A stretch of DNA of 64,000 nt from CAZHCA01 sp964530825 (GTDB lineage Bacteria > Bacteroidota > Bacteroidia > Chitinophagales > Saprospiraceae), in contig CAZHCA010000012.1 of NCBI GenBank assembly GCA_964530825.1, forward strand, positions 72,010 through 136,009. Reading direction: 5' to 3'. This document shows, in pieces, positions 1-8,868 of this stretch. Position 1 is the stretch's first letter; every line of letters starts with the position of its first letter. The position numbers and the translations under genes were made by a program. Under the pieces are notes generated by a model. That model saw only the letters and a program-made list of their open reading frames with translations, was not told where the DNA came from and searched no databases.

Positions 1-615
1 TTCATCACCCTCACTGCACGCAATGCCACGGCCAACACCATTAATCGCCAACGGCTCGAAGCCATTGCTTTACCCAGCCGTACCTACATGGCAGAGATTA
101 CGGGCAATTTTAACCCCAAGCTCTTCCCCACCGAAGCTGCCTTGGTCCTTAAGCCTGAAGCCCAGGTCATGTTTCTAAAGAATGATCCCGACCGGCGCTT
201 TGTTAACGGCACCATTGGGAAAGTGCAGGCACTGAAAAACGGCCAAGTGAAAATCCTTATCCAGGAAGCAGGGCAATTCCAGAAGGTGGAGGTATCGCCT
301 ATGACCTGGGAAATCATACGCTATAAAACCAAAGCCAACCAGCCCGAACAGATCGAAGCAGAAACGGTTGGTTCTTTCACCCAATATCCACTGCGGCTAG
401 CCTGGGCAGTAACCATTCATAAATCACAGGGAAAAACTTTCGACAAGGTAGTCATTGACTTGGGCCGGGGTGCTTTCGAGCACGGTCAAACGTACGTGGC
501 ACTGAGCCGATGCCGCACCCTTGAAGGCATTGTATTGAAAAAACCGATCCGACCCGAGGACATTCGAACCGATCCAAGGATTTTGGATTTTTACGAACAG
601 AATTTTATCGGCTAG
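1..615 (+). CDS. PIF1/RecD-like superfamily I DNA helicase, C-terminal part (5' truncated by the window edge)
   Basis: The reading frame is open from base 1 and stops at 613-615, so only the last ~204 residues are present. The end carries the superfamily I helicase motifs V-VI: TIHKSQGKTFDKVVIDLG (Thr-x-His-Lys-Ser-Gln-Gly) followed by YVALSRCRTLEGI, which position and contact ATP across the RecA folds. Before them lies an OB-like stretch with the VMFLKNDP...RFVNGTIGKV pattern seen in PIF1/RecD2-type helicases. Such proteins unwind DNA 5'-3' during repair or replication. The Walker A half lies outside the window, so whether it is a short PIF1-like protein or a longer fusion cannot be decided. 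Confidence 0.85.
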   Translation, partial: FITLTARNATANTINRQRLEAIALPSRTYMAEITGNFNPKLFPTEAALVLKPEAQVMFLKNDPDRRFVNGTIGKVQALKNGQVKILIQEAGQFQKVEVSPMTWEIIRYKTKANQPEQIEAETVGSFTQYPLRLAWAVTIHKSQGKTFDKVVIDLGRGAFEHGQTYVALSRCRTLEGIVLKKPIRPEDIRTDPRILDFYEQNFIG

Positions 616-622
616 GCCTAAC

Positions 623-647
623 GCAAAATATATGCCCTATATTTTGC
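623..647. terminator. AT-rich perfect inverted repeat, probable terminator of the helicase gene
   Basis: Ten-base arms GCAAAATATA / TATATTTTGC flank a 5-base loop, starting 8 bases after the helicase stop codon. A T-rich stretch follows ~10 bases later (CACTTTTTTAC). The stem is perfect but AT-rich, so it may also act as a 3'-end stabilising hairpin. Confidence 0.5.
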
Positions 648-743
648 AGCATTCCCACTTTTTTACTAACTTATAATAAAATTAACCGGCAAATAGGCCG
701 TCGGTGTGAAGTCATGCATTCATCACTAAAACCGATACATGCC

Positions 744-884
744 ATGGGAAATGTAAAAAAACAACGCCAACTACAACTACAGGCTCAACGTCAGCGCCAG
801 GAGGAGCGCCGTATTTTCACCATCATCGCCATTGCGACAATTGCGGTGCTAACGGTGATGTTTTTCGCCTTCCGCGCTATATAA
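744..884 (+). CDS. 46-residue single-pass membrane protein
   Basis: An ATG at 744 opens a 46-codon frame ending in TAA at 882-884. The N-terminal ~23 residues are strikingly Gln/Arg-rich (QRQLQLQAQRQRQEERR), followed by one hydrophobic helix (IFTIIAIATIAVLTVMFFAF) near the C-terminus. The basic cytosolic head and single C-terminal membrane segment suggest a tail-anchored inner-membrane peptide. It sits alone between the helicase gene and a convergent membrane-protein gene. No function can be assigned. Support rests on the coherent coding pattern, a proper start and the clear basic-head/TM architecture. Confidence 0.5.
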   Translation: MGNVKKQRQLQLQAQRQRQEERRIFTIIAIATIAVLTVMFFAFRAI

Positions 885-925
885 TTTAGTCGCATCTACC
901 TTTTCTGGATCGCAGAAGCCAAGTA

Positions 926-2386
926 TCAGTTCATCCGAATAATACCGTAGCAGCGGGAACGAAATAAATCGCTCCAGCCCAACAGGGTAGTATCTTGCCC
1001 GATCAGGGTGTCACAGTTACCCAAGGGTTGGATGCGGTAATGAGGCAATGGATCGATCAGCTCGGTGGGTTCGGGCACAGCCCGTACTTCTGGATAATAT
1101 TCTCGTGCGTAAAGCAGTAAATTGTCGTGGGTCTCTGTTTCATCCAGAAGGTACAGTGCTTGAGCTTCGCCGAGTTTTTTATCGTAAATTCTACATTGCG
1201 CTACTGTATCTTTTGGCAAATCACGCTGCACTTCAATCAACGGATACAATTGCACCCAAAACAGGGTAATGGTAAACAAGGCGCTGAAGCAAAACCCGTA
1301 CATAGCCCGATCCTGGTGACCGCCGAACAGCCCTAACACACCAATAAATTGCAGCCCCCAATACACGAGGCTTGCACCCAGCCCGGCTTGGAACCCCAAT
1401 TGACCGAAGTTCACATAGCCGCCGAGTAAAACCAGCAGCGCGAGCAGAAAAATGACGGTCAAATGCAAAATGGCTACCGTATTGACCCCATTGCGGTACG
1501 GGTAGTTAGGCTGAAAATAATCGGCCAGGTGGCGCGCCGCCAGAAAAGCTAGCGGCACCTGGGCAACGATCGACTGACTTACCAAAGCCGCAGCCAACCA
1601 ACCCAACAAAAGAACAGCCATCTCCTCTCCTTTAAGCCATTTACGAATGGCGTCGTACACCCCCACCAAAGCGAAAGCTACAAAGGGTAAAATTCCCAAT
1701 AAATTGAGGAGTAAAAAACGTCCAAAGCCAAGCTGCAAAAAATCGACATACAGCGTAGGGATATCGAGCGACCACTGTCCGCTATAGTAACGCAAGGCAA
1801 CCAGCAACAACAGGAATAGCCAGGGATTAAGCAAGACCATACGCCTGCCGGCAGGATGAAAAAAGGCCCAAATTAATGGGAGTACAGCAAAGTATAGCGC
1901 CCCCGTAAGCGGACTCATCCAGAAGGCAAGTAAAATACCACTGTAGGCTAGAAGCCGCCAGCTCCAGGCCGGCTGTTTGATAAATCGCAGCATCCCCAAG
2001 GTTCCCAGTAACTGCCCCGTCAGCAACCATACGTCGCGCGTAGCGACCCGCGCCAGATTGGGCAGGCACCAACTCAGCGCAAGCACTAGCACGAAGACCG
2101 GAGTGCGTCTCGGACCGAAAACCGGCAGCGCTAAAGCATAGGTCGCGGCCAGCAACAAACCATATATCCCAATGCCGGGCAACCTGAGCAGGAGAATATT
2201 CGAAGGACTAACACCCAACCGACCGACCAGTACTTCCGGAATAGTGGTACCACCGTACAGTGCCCGGCTGATAAATTCCGCTTCGGCTCCAGACCATATA
2301 GTGACCCAGCCGAGTCCGTATCCTAAGTTGAAGAGCAGTACGGCGCCGATCAGCAGTAAAAGCCAACGTCGTTGAAGCCATGCCAT
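926..2386 (-). CDS. Polytopic membrane protein, GT-C/ArnT-like glycosyltransferase candidate
   Basis: This 486-residue protein has about ten hydrophobic helices through residue ~390, then a ~95-residue soluble C-terminal tail beginning near VQRDLPKDTVAQCRIYDKK. The N-terminal transmembrane segment is followed by an acidic loop (GAEAEFISRALYGG) that resembles the acidic first periplasmic loop of GT39/ArnT-like enzymes, which move sugars from polyprenyl phosphate donors. The match is weak and no signature is decisive. It is transcribed divergently from the lipoprotein gene at 2485. Treat the glycosyltransferase role as inference; a family-unknown membrane protein is the alternative. Confidence 0.5.
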   Translation of the reverse strand: MAWLQRRWLLLLIGAVLLFNLGYGLGWVTIWSGAEAEFISRALYGGTTIPEVLVGRLGVSPSNILLLRLPGIGIYGLLLAATYALALPVFGPRRTPVFVLVLALSWCLPNLARVATRDVWLLTGQLLGTLGMLRFIKQPAWSWRLLAYSGILLAFWMSPLTGALYFAVLPLIWAFFHPAGRRMVLLNPWLFLLLLVALRYYSGQWSLDIPTLYVDFLQLGFGRFLLLNLLGILPFVAFALVGVYDAIRKWLKGEEMAVLLLGWLAAALVSQSIVAQVPLAFLAARHLADYFQPNYPYRNGVNTVAILHLTVIFLLALLVLLGGYVNFGQLGFQAGLGASLVYWGLQFIGVLGLFGGHQDRAMYGFCFSALFTITLFWVQLYPLIEVQRDLPKDTVAQCRIYDKKLGEAQALYLLDETETHDNLLLYAREYYPEVRAVPEPTELIDPLPHYRIQPLGNCDTLIGQDTTLLGWSDLFRSRCYGIIRMN

Positions 2387-2419
2387 AATTCGGGATTTGG
2401 TACAAAAGTGCAGTTGCCT

Positions 2420-2438
2420 GCTTTTTCTGCAGAAAAGC
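2420..2438. promoter_or_regulatory. Near-palindrome between divergent genes
   Basis: GCTTTTTCTGCAGAAAAGC is a dyad with one extra T in the left arm. It lies in the 98-bp gap between the divergent starts at 2386 (-) and 2485 (+), where an operator would be expected. No family of regulator is implied. Confidence 0.25.
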
Positions 2439-2484
2439 TCTAAAAATAGTATCTTTCGTAAAGGCTGTCCAAAAATTTACCCGC

Positions 2485-3465
2485 ATGAAAAAAAGTTTGT
2501 TGCCCCTGCTCGTTTTTATCGTTACAACCGCCTGCCAACCCGAGGCCAGTCGCCAGACGCCTTCCCAACACGACACCCCCTTTTCCCTGCAAGCGAATTC
2601 ACTTGCAGACTGGACTTATGAGAACCTGGCCCTGCTACCCATTCTAGCCGAAGATGCTTTTGTCAGAAAAAACACTGCAGCAGGCAACTGGAATGCTTTA
2701 TCCCAGGCCTTGCAGACTAGAGGTTTCCGGATTACTGAAGTCCGGTCCTTCGGTCGCCTCATGGACCCAAACGCAGGCATGCAGCTGACCGTGCAAAATA
2801 AAACCCCCGATACGGTACTCCTACTCGAAGGGCAGGTCGTTCGGGGCGGACGGCAAGATCGCATTATCGCGGAAACCCGGTTTGTTCCTCCGCGCAGCAT
2901 TACCAACATTAATGTTTTTTGCGTTGAGCAAAATCGCTGGTCATATCCCGAGACGAAGGAAGCACTTTCTCCGGAAGAAAAACAACAGGTTTATGCCTTT
3001 TCCAGATACTACCATTTTGCCGCTAACGAAGTGCGGGAGGTCATCCAGAAGGCGCCCGACCAAGAAATCGTATGGCAAAAGGTTGCCAGCATTACTGCTG
3101 CCCACAATGCCGAGACTCCTACCGGCACCTACGCTGGGCTGGAAAACTCTGAAGCTTTTACCCGGAAGCGCGATGCCTACCTCGCTTATTTTAAGGAGCG
3201 CTTCCAAGGCGAACACCTAGTTGGGTTAGTCGCCCTGAGTGGCAAAGAGATCATCGGTGTGGATGTTTTTGCCCATCCGAGCTTGTTCCATCAGCACAAA
3301 GAAGGGTTGCTGAACGGATATATCACTGAAGCACTGACCGAGGGTACGCTGGTAGAAGCCTCTACGGCCCTAATTGAGGGTCTGGACCGGGATTTGGCCC
3401 AACAGTTTTTCAACCGCCCCAACTTTTCTTTGGCGGGCCGCCCGATCCATTACGCAAATTTTTAG
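2485..3465 (+). CDS. Lipoprotein with ARPP-1-like (DUF6569-type) domain
   Basis: The 326-residue product starts with a lipoprotein signal whose lipobox (VTTAC) places the lipidated Cys at residue 17. From about residue 45 it has a conserved-looking block: ENLALLPIL, then LLLEGQVVRGGRQDRI, then an arm ending NVFCVEQNRW. The pattern of a hydrophobic strand, G-(D/Q)-x-(E/V)-x-x-GG-x-Q-(D/N)-R and CVEQ-x-RW is what I associate with the ARPP-1 family, found near ADP-ribosylglycohydrolases and rhodanese-phosphatases; its biochemical role is not established. Here it is an exported or membrane-anchored version with no such partners nearby. The ATG at 2485 is chosen because it gives a complete signal peptide. 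Confidence 0.65.
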   Translation: MKKSLLPLLVFIVTTACQPEASRQTPSQHDTPFSLQANSLADWTYENLALLPILAEDAFVRKNTAAGNWNALSQALQTRGFRITEVRSFGRLMDPNAGMQLTVQNKTPDTVLLLEGQVVRGGRQDRIIAETRFVPPRSITNINVFCVEQNRWSYPETKEALSPEEKQQVYAFSRYYHFAANEVREVIQKAPDQEIVWQKVASITAAHNAETPTGTYAGLENSEAFTRKRDAYLAYFKERFQGEHLVGLVALSGKEIIGVDVFAHPSLFHQHKEGLLNGYITEALTEGTLVEASTALIEGLDRDLAQQFFNRPNFSLAGRPIHYANF

Positions 3466-3509
3466 GTGGCGGGAGGCTGTTCCCGTTATGATTGGTCTTT
3501 ATTTTATTG

Positions 3510-4160
3510 ATGTCTTTACACCACGCCGTACTGCTAGAAACTCAATACTTCCCGCCCATCCAATTTTTCACCAAATTGTGGGCATACCCTAGTGTCTGGA
3601 TTGAAGGAGCCGAGCACTATCAAAAAGGGTCGTACCGCAACCGTTGTTATCTGGGAAGCGCCAATGGTCCGCACCGCCTTACTGTGCCCCTCGTGAGCGG
3701 AAAAAACGAGCAGCAGCCTATCCGCAAAACCCGCATCGCCTACCACCAGAATTGGCCTGCCCAACATTGGCAGGCCATTCGGTCGGCCTACGGCAACGCA
3801 CCGTATTTTGATTTCTACGCTCCGGAACTGGAGAGCCTATTCCAGGTGCGTGATGATTTTCTTTTCGATTTCAATCAGCGCATTCTCGACCTGATGGTTC
3901 GGCTGTTGGGATTGGAAGTCGAGCTGCAGATTACTGAAGTTTATCAGAACAGCTTACCACCCGACACCCTCGACCTGCGCAATACCATTATACCTCAGGC
4001 ACACCGGCGGGTGCCCGACCCATTTTTCCATCCTGCGTCCTATCCGCAGGTATTTCAGGAAAAACATGGCTTTTTACCCAATTTAAGTATATTAGACTTG
4101 CTTTGTTGTCTTGGCCCCCAGGCCGTGATCACTTTGGCCGATTCCTTTGTTAAGAAGTAA
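3510..4160 (+). CDS. WbqC-like family protein
   Basis: The ~216-residue protein begins HHAVLLETQYFPPIQFF and contains the WbqC-type core: an N-terminal YFPPIQFF block, GSYRNRCYLGSANGPHRLTVPL, then WPAQHWQAIRSAYGNAPYFDFY. The family occurs in O-antigen and other surface-glycan loci and is thought to act on nucleotide or aminosugar metabolism, but no reaction is firmly known. The frame can be extended upstream to a TTG at 3492, but the ATG at 3510 is preferred because the family similarity starts just after it. It lies 44 bp after the lipoprotein gene and 23 bp before the dynamin gene, so all three may be co-transcribed. Confidence 0.75.
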   Translation: MSLHHAVLLETQYFPPIQFFTKLWAYPSVWIEGAEHYQKGSYRNRCYLGSANGPHRLTVPLVSGKNEQQPIRKTRIAYHQNWPAQHWQAIRSAYGNAPYFDFYAPELESLFQVRDDFLFDFNQRILDLMVRLLGLEVELQITEVYQNSLPPDTLDLRNTIIPQAHRRVPDPFFHPASYPQVFQEKHGFLPNLSILDLLCCLGPQAVITLADSFVKK

Positions 4161-4183
4161 AGCCAATATTCAAAAGCTACACC

Positions 4184-5923
4184 ATGGCTCAGGAGAACCA
4201 ACTACTTAACCCGGAATTACAGGGCCACCGCGCCCAGATCGATGAAATATTCAAGGACTTGCACGACCTTACCGTAAAGACGAGCAACGAGGAACTTACC
4301 CAGACCGTCAGCGATTTGCGTAACCGCATCCACGAACCGTTCATGTTCGTCATCGTAGGGGAGGTAAAGTCAGGTAAAAGCAGCTTCATCAATGCGCTCT
4401 TGGCTACCGGTAAAGATGTCACCCAGGTGGCGCCCCAACCCATGACCGACACCATCCAGCAAATCCTTTACGGCGACAAAGAAGAAACCATTACCCTTAA
4501 CCCCTTCTTAAAACAAATTTTCCTGCCCGAAGCGATACTCAAGGAAATAGCTATCGTAGATACCCCTGGCACCAATACCATTATCGAAAACCACCAGACC
4601 ATCACGGAACGGTTTATCCCTGCTTCCGATCTCATCGTTTTCGTCTTTGAAGCCAAAAATCCTTACCGGCAATCGGCATGGGACTTTTTTGACTACATCC
4701 ATGAAGATTGGAAAAAGAAAATCATCTTTATCCTGCAGCAGAAAGACTTGATGGACGAAACCGACCTGGAAATCAACCTTAAGGGCGTACGCGATTATGC
4801 AGAAAAAAAAGGTGTTCAGAAGCCGAAGGTATACGCCGTTTCCGCTAAGCAGGAACAAGCGGGCGATACCGAAAACAGTGGATTTGAGCCCGTGCGGGAA
4901 TACATCACTACAAATATTACGGGTGGAAAAGCGCCAGTGCTGAAGCTGGAAAATAATATCGAAACCGCCGAAAATATTATCCATAAAATTGGAGAAGGTT
5001 TGGACCTGCGCCGGCGGCAGTGGGAAGCAGATAAGGAATTCCGGGCCGACATTCACGAGACGCTAGAAAATCAGGAGCTCAAATCTTTGAAGCAAGTTGA
5101 CATCTTGGTCGAGAATTTAATCGGCGGCTATGATCGCATTGCCAACGAAAAAGCGAACGAACTGAGTGCCGGCCTTTCCTTTTTTGGCTTGCTGCGCCGG
5201 TCGGTGGCATCCATCTTTAACCGGAAAGCCTCGGCCAAGGAATGGCTGGAAAACCTGGCCAGAGAGCTCGAGGTAGAGCTCAATAGCGAATTGCGCGAAA
5301 AGCTCAGCGATGGGGTCACCGATCTGGCCGATAGTATCCAGCAGATGGCTAAACTAATTGATCTGAAAATTCGCGCCAGTAAAACGATACTGAGTGAGGA
5401 TACCGATATCTTTGCCGACATTGCCGAGCGGCGCAGCAACATCATGAACGACCTGCAGGAAGCTTTCAATCGTTTTCTCAGCCGTACCGAAAACTTCGCC
5501 GATAACGAGCTTTTTCCCAGCAAAACCAACCTCTCCCCTAACTTGGCCACCGGTTCGGGAATTGCTGCTATCGGTATCATTTTGGCTACCGTGACCCAAG
5601 CCTCTATTTTCGACATCACAGGCGGTATCCTTACTACCATTGGCCTGCTGTTTGCGGGCATATCCACGCAAGGAAAGCGCCGTCAGATCATCAACGGTTT
5701 TAAAAGGGAGCTGCAAGAAGGTCGCGAGCAATTGGAAACCGACGTGGAGGAAAAGCTCAAGGCTTATATCACCAACCTCAAAGAAAAAATTGAACGCAAT
5801 TTCGAACGCTTTGACTTGATGCTGGAGCAGGAGCGTACTCAAATTGAAAAACTATCCGCACAACAGACTTCGGTGGAACAAAGGCTGGATCAGGTCAAGG
5901 AAGACTTACAAGCTATGGTCTGA
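4184..5923 (+). CDS. Bacterial dynamin-like GTPase
   Basis: This 579-residue large GTPase has, in order: a short helical N-terminus, the P-loop GEVKSGKSSFINAL (residues ~58-71), the G3 motif DTPGTN (~125-130), a G4-like QQKDLMDET, long helical stalk regions with heptad character, and near residue 460-495 a paired hydrophobic hairpin (GIAAIGIILATV and ILTTIGLLFAGI) followed by a charged coiled-coil tail. That is the layout of bacterial dynamin-like proteins, which bind and remodel or tether membranes in a GTP-dependent way. Many bacterial members come as adjacent pairs; only one is present here. The following TM2/TPR gene starts 88 bp later. Confidence 0.88.
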   Translation: MAQENQLLNPELQGHRAQIDEIFKDLHDLTVKTSNEELTQTVSDLRNRIHEPFMFVIVGEVKSGKSSFINALLATGKDVTQVAPQPMTDTIQQILYGDKEETITLNPFLKQIFLPEAILKEIAIVDTPGTNTIIENHQTITERFIPASDLIVFVFEAKNPYRQSAWDFFDYIHEDWKKKIIFILQQKDLMDETDLEINLKGVRDYAEKKGVQKPKVYAVSAKQEQAGDTENSGFEPVREYITTNITGGKAPVLKLENNIETAENIIHKIGEGLDLRRRQWEADKEFRADIHETLENQELKSLKQVDILVENLIGGYDRIANEKANELSAGLSFFGLLRRSVASIFNRKASAKEWLENLARELEVELNSELREKLSDGVTDLADSIQQMAKLIDLKIRASKTILSEDTDIFADIAERRSNIMNDLQEAFNRFLSRTENFADNELFPSKTNLSPNLATGSGIAAIGIILATVTQASIFDITGGILTTIGLLFAGISTQGKRRQIINGFKRELQEGREQLETDVEEKLKAYITNLKEKIERNFERFDLMLEQERTQIEKLSAQQTSVEQRLDQVKEDLQAMV

Positions 5924-6011
5924 TTGTCATTGATCTAAAGATTACCGTCGTTCTTAGAATTTTTAGGAATACCGGCAGTTCCCTTTTTATTTTGTAGAAA
6001 ATGACTAAGGC

Positions 6012-6758
6012 ATGAGAAGTAAGTATACTGCCGCTCTTCTTGCTATTTTTCTAGGCGCTTGGGGCCTGCACCGTTTTTACCTAAAAGAAAGGCGCTTGGG
6101 TATTCGATATTTTGTGGCTTCCACCCTACTTCTGTTTATCAGTATCCAGGTAGGAGCACCCATTATTGCGATCATGGTTGCAGTTGCGATCATCGACGCC
6201 CTGGTTTTTCTCTTCATGCCGCAATCTGAATTCGACGCCCAATACAACTATAACTTTTCCTACGCCACTTCTCCTGTTGTTCCCTCAGGTTCGCAGGAAA
6301 TTTTCAAAAAAATGGGCATTACCTTTTTTCGCGAACGCGATTACCGATCTGCCGTTCAGAATTTCGAACATGCCCTGGAGTTGCAGCCCCATGATCCGTA
6401 CCTACATTTCAATCTGGCCTGCGCCTACGCTCAGCTTGGCAACATTGCTGCCGCACTACAACACCTGTCCCGGGCAGTTGAAAACGGATTTCAGCGCTAC
6501 GACCTCATCGACGATCACTGGGCCTTGAACTCGGTACGCAACAGCCCCGATTACAGGCGTTTTGTACAAAATGGTTACCAGCACTACCCATCACTGGAGC
6601 CGCCCAAGGTCACGCAATGGCTGGACGCCTCACCACCAGATTTAATCCAGCAACTTACCAAGCTCGGCGAGCTTCAAGAAAAAGGGTTGCTGACCCGCGA
6701 AGAATTCGACCGCCAGAAACAACGTCTACTCCAGCAAACCCAAGCACGCCCTTCGTAA
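6012..6758 (+). CDS. TM2-domain, TPR and SHOCT-like fusion membrane protein
   Basis: The N-terminal ~75 residues form a TM2 domain: a first helix (KYTAALLAIFLGAWGLHRFYL) with the Gly-x-x-Gly-x-His-Arg-Phe-Tyr turn, then a second hydrophobic region. Residues ~98-175 carry tetratricopeptide-like repeats (RDYRSAVQNFEHALEL, LHFNLACAYAQLGNIAAAL). The last ~30 residues (LIQQLTKLGELQEKGLLTREEF) match the short helical SHOCT-type tail with its GLLT-x-EEF signature. TM2 and SHOCT segments often co-occur in poorly characterised membrane proteins, and the TPR suggests a protein partner. It follows the dynamin-like gene and could work at the membrane with it, but this is inference. Confidence 0.75.
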   Translation: MRSKYTAALLAIFLGAWGLHRFYLKERRLGIRYFVASTLLLFISIQVGAPIIAIMVAVAIIDALVFLFMPQSEFDAQYNYNFSYATSPVVPSGSQEIFKKMGITFFRERDYRSAVQNFEHALELQPHDPYLHFNLACAYAQLGNIAAALQHLSRAVENGFQRYDLIDDHWALNSVRNSPDYRRFVQNGYQHYPSLEPPKVTQWLDASPPDLIQQLTKLGELQEKGLLTREEFDRQKQRLLQQTQARPS

Positions 6759-6831
6759 AATGTAAGCTACAGTAGGTTAGAGATGTAGTTTTTTGGTATT
6801 TTTCGCTTTTGGAAGTGAAAAAGAAAGTACA

Positions 6832-8739
6832 ATGAACAATCCATTCCTTTGGGTAGGTATACTCCTTCTGGGGCTATTTTTGAGTAGCTGCCAACCCGAC
6901 ACATCCGGCACCCAGGAGCCTGAAAAGACCGACAGCATCTCCGCTATGATTGGCAATCTGGAAATTGACTATACCGACCCGCACAGTTATGCTCGGCCGG
7001 AAGAAGCTAAAACCAAGCACCTCAGCCTCAACCTGACGGTCGACTTCGACAACCGGCAGCTAAAGGGCTATGCCCGTTACCGCATCCAGCACGAAGGAGC
7101 AGATAGCATCATTCTGGACACGCGCAATCTCGATATCCAAAGGGTGACACTAGGCGAGGACGACCGGCCTACTGCATTCCGCCTGGGTAAATCGGACTCC
7201 ATCCTGGGCTCTCCCTTGGTCATCGCCATCGACTCTACAACCGAGTTGCTTACGGTATATTACAGGACCACCCCCGAAGGTGCCGCCGCCCTCGACTGGC
7301 TGGCACCCGAACAGACCCTTGGCAAGCAGGCGCCCTTCTTGTTTACCCAAGGGCAGGCCATTCTTACCCGCACCTGGATACCCACTCAAGACAGCCCCGG
7401 CATTCGCATTACCTACGACGCCGAGGTACGCGTCCCCTCCGGAATGATGGCCGTAATGTCGGCTACCAACCCGAAGCGGATTAACGACAACGGCCGTTAC
7501 ACCTTTGAAATGAAGCAACCCATCCCTCCCTACCTTTTGGCACTGGCAGTAGGCGACCTGCGTTTCATGCGAGTCGGACCACGCACGGGTGTTTACGCCG
7601 AACCGGCTCTCGTAAATGCCGCCGTTTTCGAAATGATCGACATGGAACGGATGCTCGAGCAAACCGAGACCATGTACGGGTCTTATCTGTGGGAGCGTTA
7701 CGATGTGATCTTTCTGCCGCCTAGTTTTCCCTTCGGCGGTATGGAAAACCCGCGGCTGACTTTTGCTACTCCAACCATTATCGCGGGCGACCGTTCGCTG
7801 GTTTCTCTTATCGCACACGAGCTAGCCCACTCTTGGTCGGGCAACCTGGTCACCAACGCTACCTGGAACGATTTCTGGCTCAACGAGGGATTTACGACCT
7901 ATATCGAGAACCGCATTATGGAAGGAGTCTACGGTAAAGAATACGCCGATATGTTAGCACTGCTCGGTTACCAGGACCTGCAACAAACGGTAGAAGAGCT
8001 CGGGGAAGACAGCAAAGACACCCACCTTAAGCTCGATTTGGCCGGACGCGATCCAGACGAAGGAATGACGTACATCGCCTACGAAAAAGGTGCCAATTTC
8101 TTGCGTATGCTTGAGCAGGAGGCTGGCCGCGACACCTTCGACCAGTTTATCCGCGATTACTTTGAAGCCTATCAATTCAAAAGCCTGACTACAGAGGAGT
8201 TTTTGGTCTACCTCAACGATCACCTGCTACAACCGAACGATCTCAATGTTAATGTTGAGGAATGGGTTTATGGCCCCGGCATCCCCAGCAATGCCGTCGT
8301 TCCTACTTCGAGCAAATTCAATACGGTGGAAGCCAAAGCCCAATCTTTTCTGGACGGCGGTGCAGCCTCCGCTTTAAACCCCGATGATTGGACCACCCAC
8401 GAATGGTTGCACCTGATCCGGAATTTACCTGCTGACCTGCCCGTCGATCGTATGCGCGAGCTGGATGAGGCCTATGAATTGTCTGCTTCCGGCAACGCTG
8501 AAATTGCCGCCGCCTGGTTTGAACTGGCTATTCAAACCGGATACGCCCCCCAAATTATAGATCGCATTGAGCGTTTTCTGGTCTACGTAGGCCGCCGCAA
8601 GTTTCTGACACCACTCTACAAAGCCATGATGGAGAACGGCCAGCAGTCTACTGCGCGCAAGATTTACCAGAAAGCCCGGTCCAACTACCACACTGTAAGT
8701 CGTAACACCATCGACGGCATAGTAAAGGTGGAGGGATAA
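6832..8739 (+). CDS. M1 family aminopeptidase, leukotriene-A4-hydrolase-like, lipoprotein
   Basis: The ATG at 6832 is preferred over the TTG at 6793 because it gives a clean lipoprotein signal (LLGLFLSSCQPD). The ~635-residue protein has the LTA4H-type layout: an N-terminal beta domain with TQGQAILTRTWIPTQDSPG, the substrate-binding GGMENP loop near residue 302, the zinc motif HELAHSW (His329-Glu330-x-x-His333) with the third ligand Glu near 352 in NEGFTTY, and a C-terminal helical domain. It should cleave N-terminal residues from peptides at the periplasmic or outer-membrane face. All catalytic residues appear intact. It is transcribed alone, with a hairpin terminator just downstream. Confidence 0.93.
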   Translation: MNNPFLWVGILLLGLFLSSCQPDTSGTQEPEKTDSISAMIGNLEIDYTDPHSYARPEEAKTKHLSLNLTVDFDNRQLKGYARYRIQHEGADSIILDTRNLDIQRVTLGEDDRPTAFRLGKSDSILGSPLVIAIDSTTELLTVYYRTTPEGAAALDWLAPEQTLGKQAPFLFTQGQAILTRTWIPTQDSPGIRITYDAEVRVPSGMMAVMSATNPKRINDNGRYTFEMKQPIPPYLLALAVGDLRFMRVGPRTGVYAEPALVNAAVFEMIDMERMLEQTETMYGSYLWERYDVIFLPPSFPFGGMENPRLTFATPTIIAGDRSLVSLIAHELAHSWSGNLVTNATWNDFWLNEGFTTYIENRIMEGVYGKEYADMLALLGYQDLQQTVEELGEDSKDTHLKLDLAGRDPDEGMTYIAYEKGANFLRMLEQEAGRDTFDQFIRDYFEAYQFKSLTTEEFLVYLNDHLLQPNDLNVNVEEWVYGPGIPSNAVVPTSSKFNTVEAKAQSFLDGGAASALNPDDWTTHEWLHLIRNLPADLPVDRMRELDEAYELSASGNAEIAAAWFELAIQTGYAPQIIDRIERFLVYVGRRKFLTPLYKAMMENGQQSTARKIYQKARSNYHTVSRNTIDGIVKVEG

Positions 8740-8761
8740 AAAAACGCAACTCCAGCCCGTA

Positions 8762-8798
8762 GAGGCCACCGTGTAAATTACGCGGCGGCCTCTCTTTT
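8762..8798 (+). terminator. Intrinsic terminator after the M1 aminopeptidase gene
   Basis: The stem GAGGCC (8762-8767) pairs with GGCCTC (8787-8792); it continues inward with CCG/CGG across a mismatch, and is followed by TCTTTTTGC. It begins 23 bases after the stop codon at 8739. Confidence 0.75.
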
Positions 8799-8868
8799 TG
8801 CTTGTTTATTGAAAAAAATCAATTACATTCCATTGCTTTTTCAAGATTAAAAAAAGCGTGCTTTCATT

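Noticed and set aside
4508..5667. Long open frames on the minus strand opposite the dynamin gene
   Set aside because: They mirror a well-supported GTPase in codon phase, lack recognisable motifs and have the compositional bias of antisense shadows.
7150..7818. 222-codon open frame antisense to the M1 aminopeptidase
   Set aside because: It is a shadow of a gene with intact zinc motifs and shows no conserved domain.
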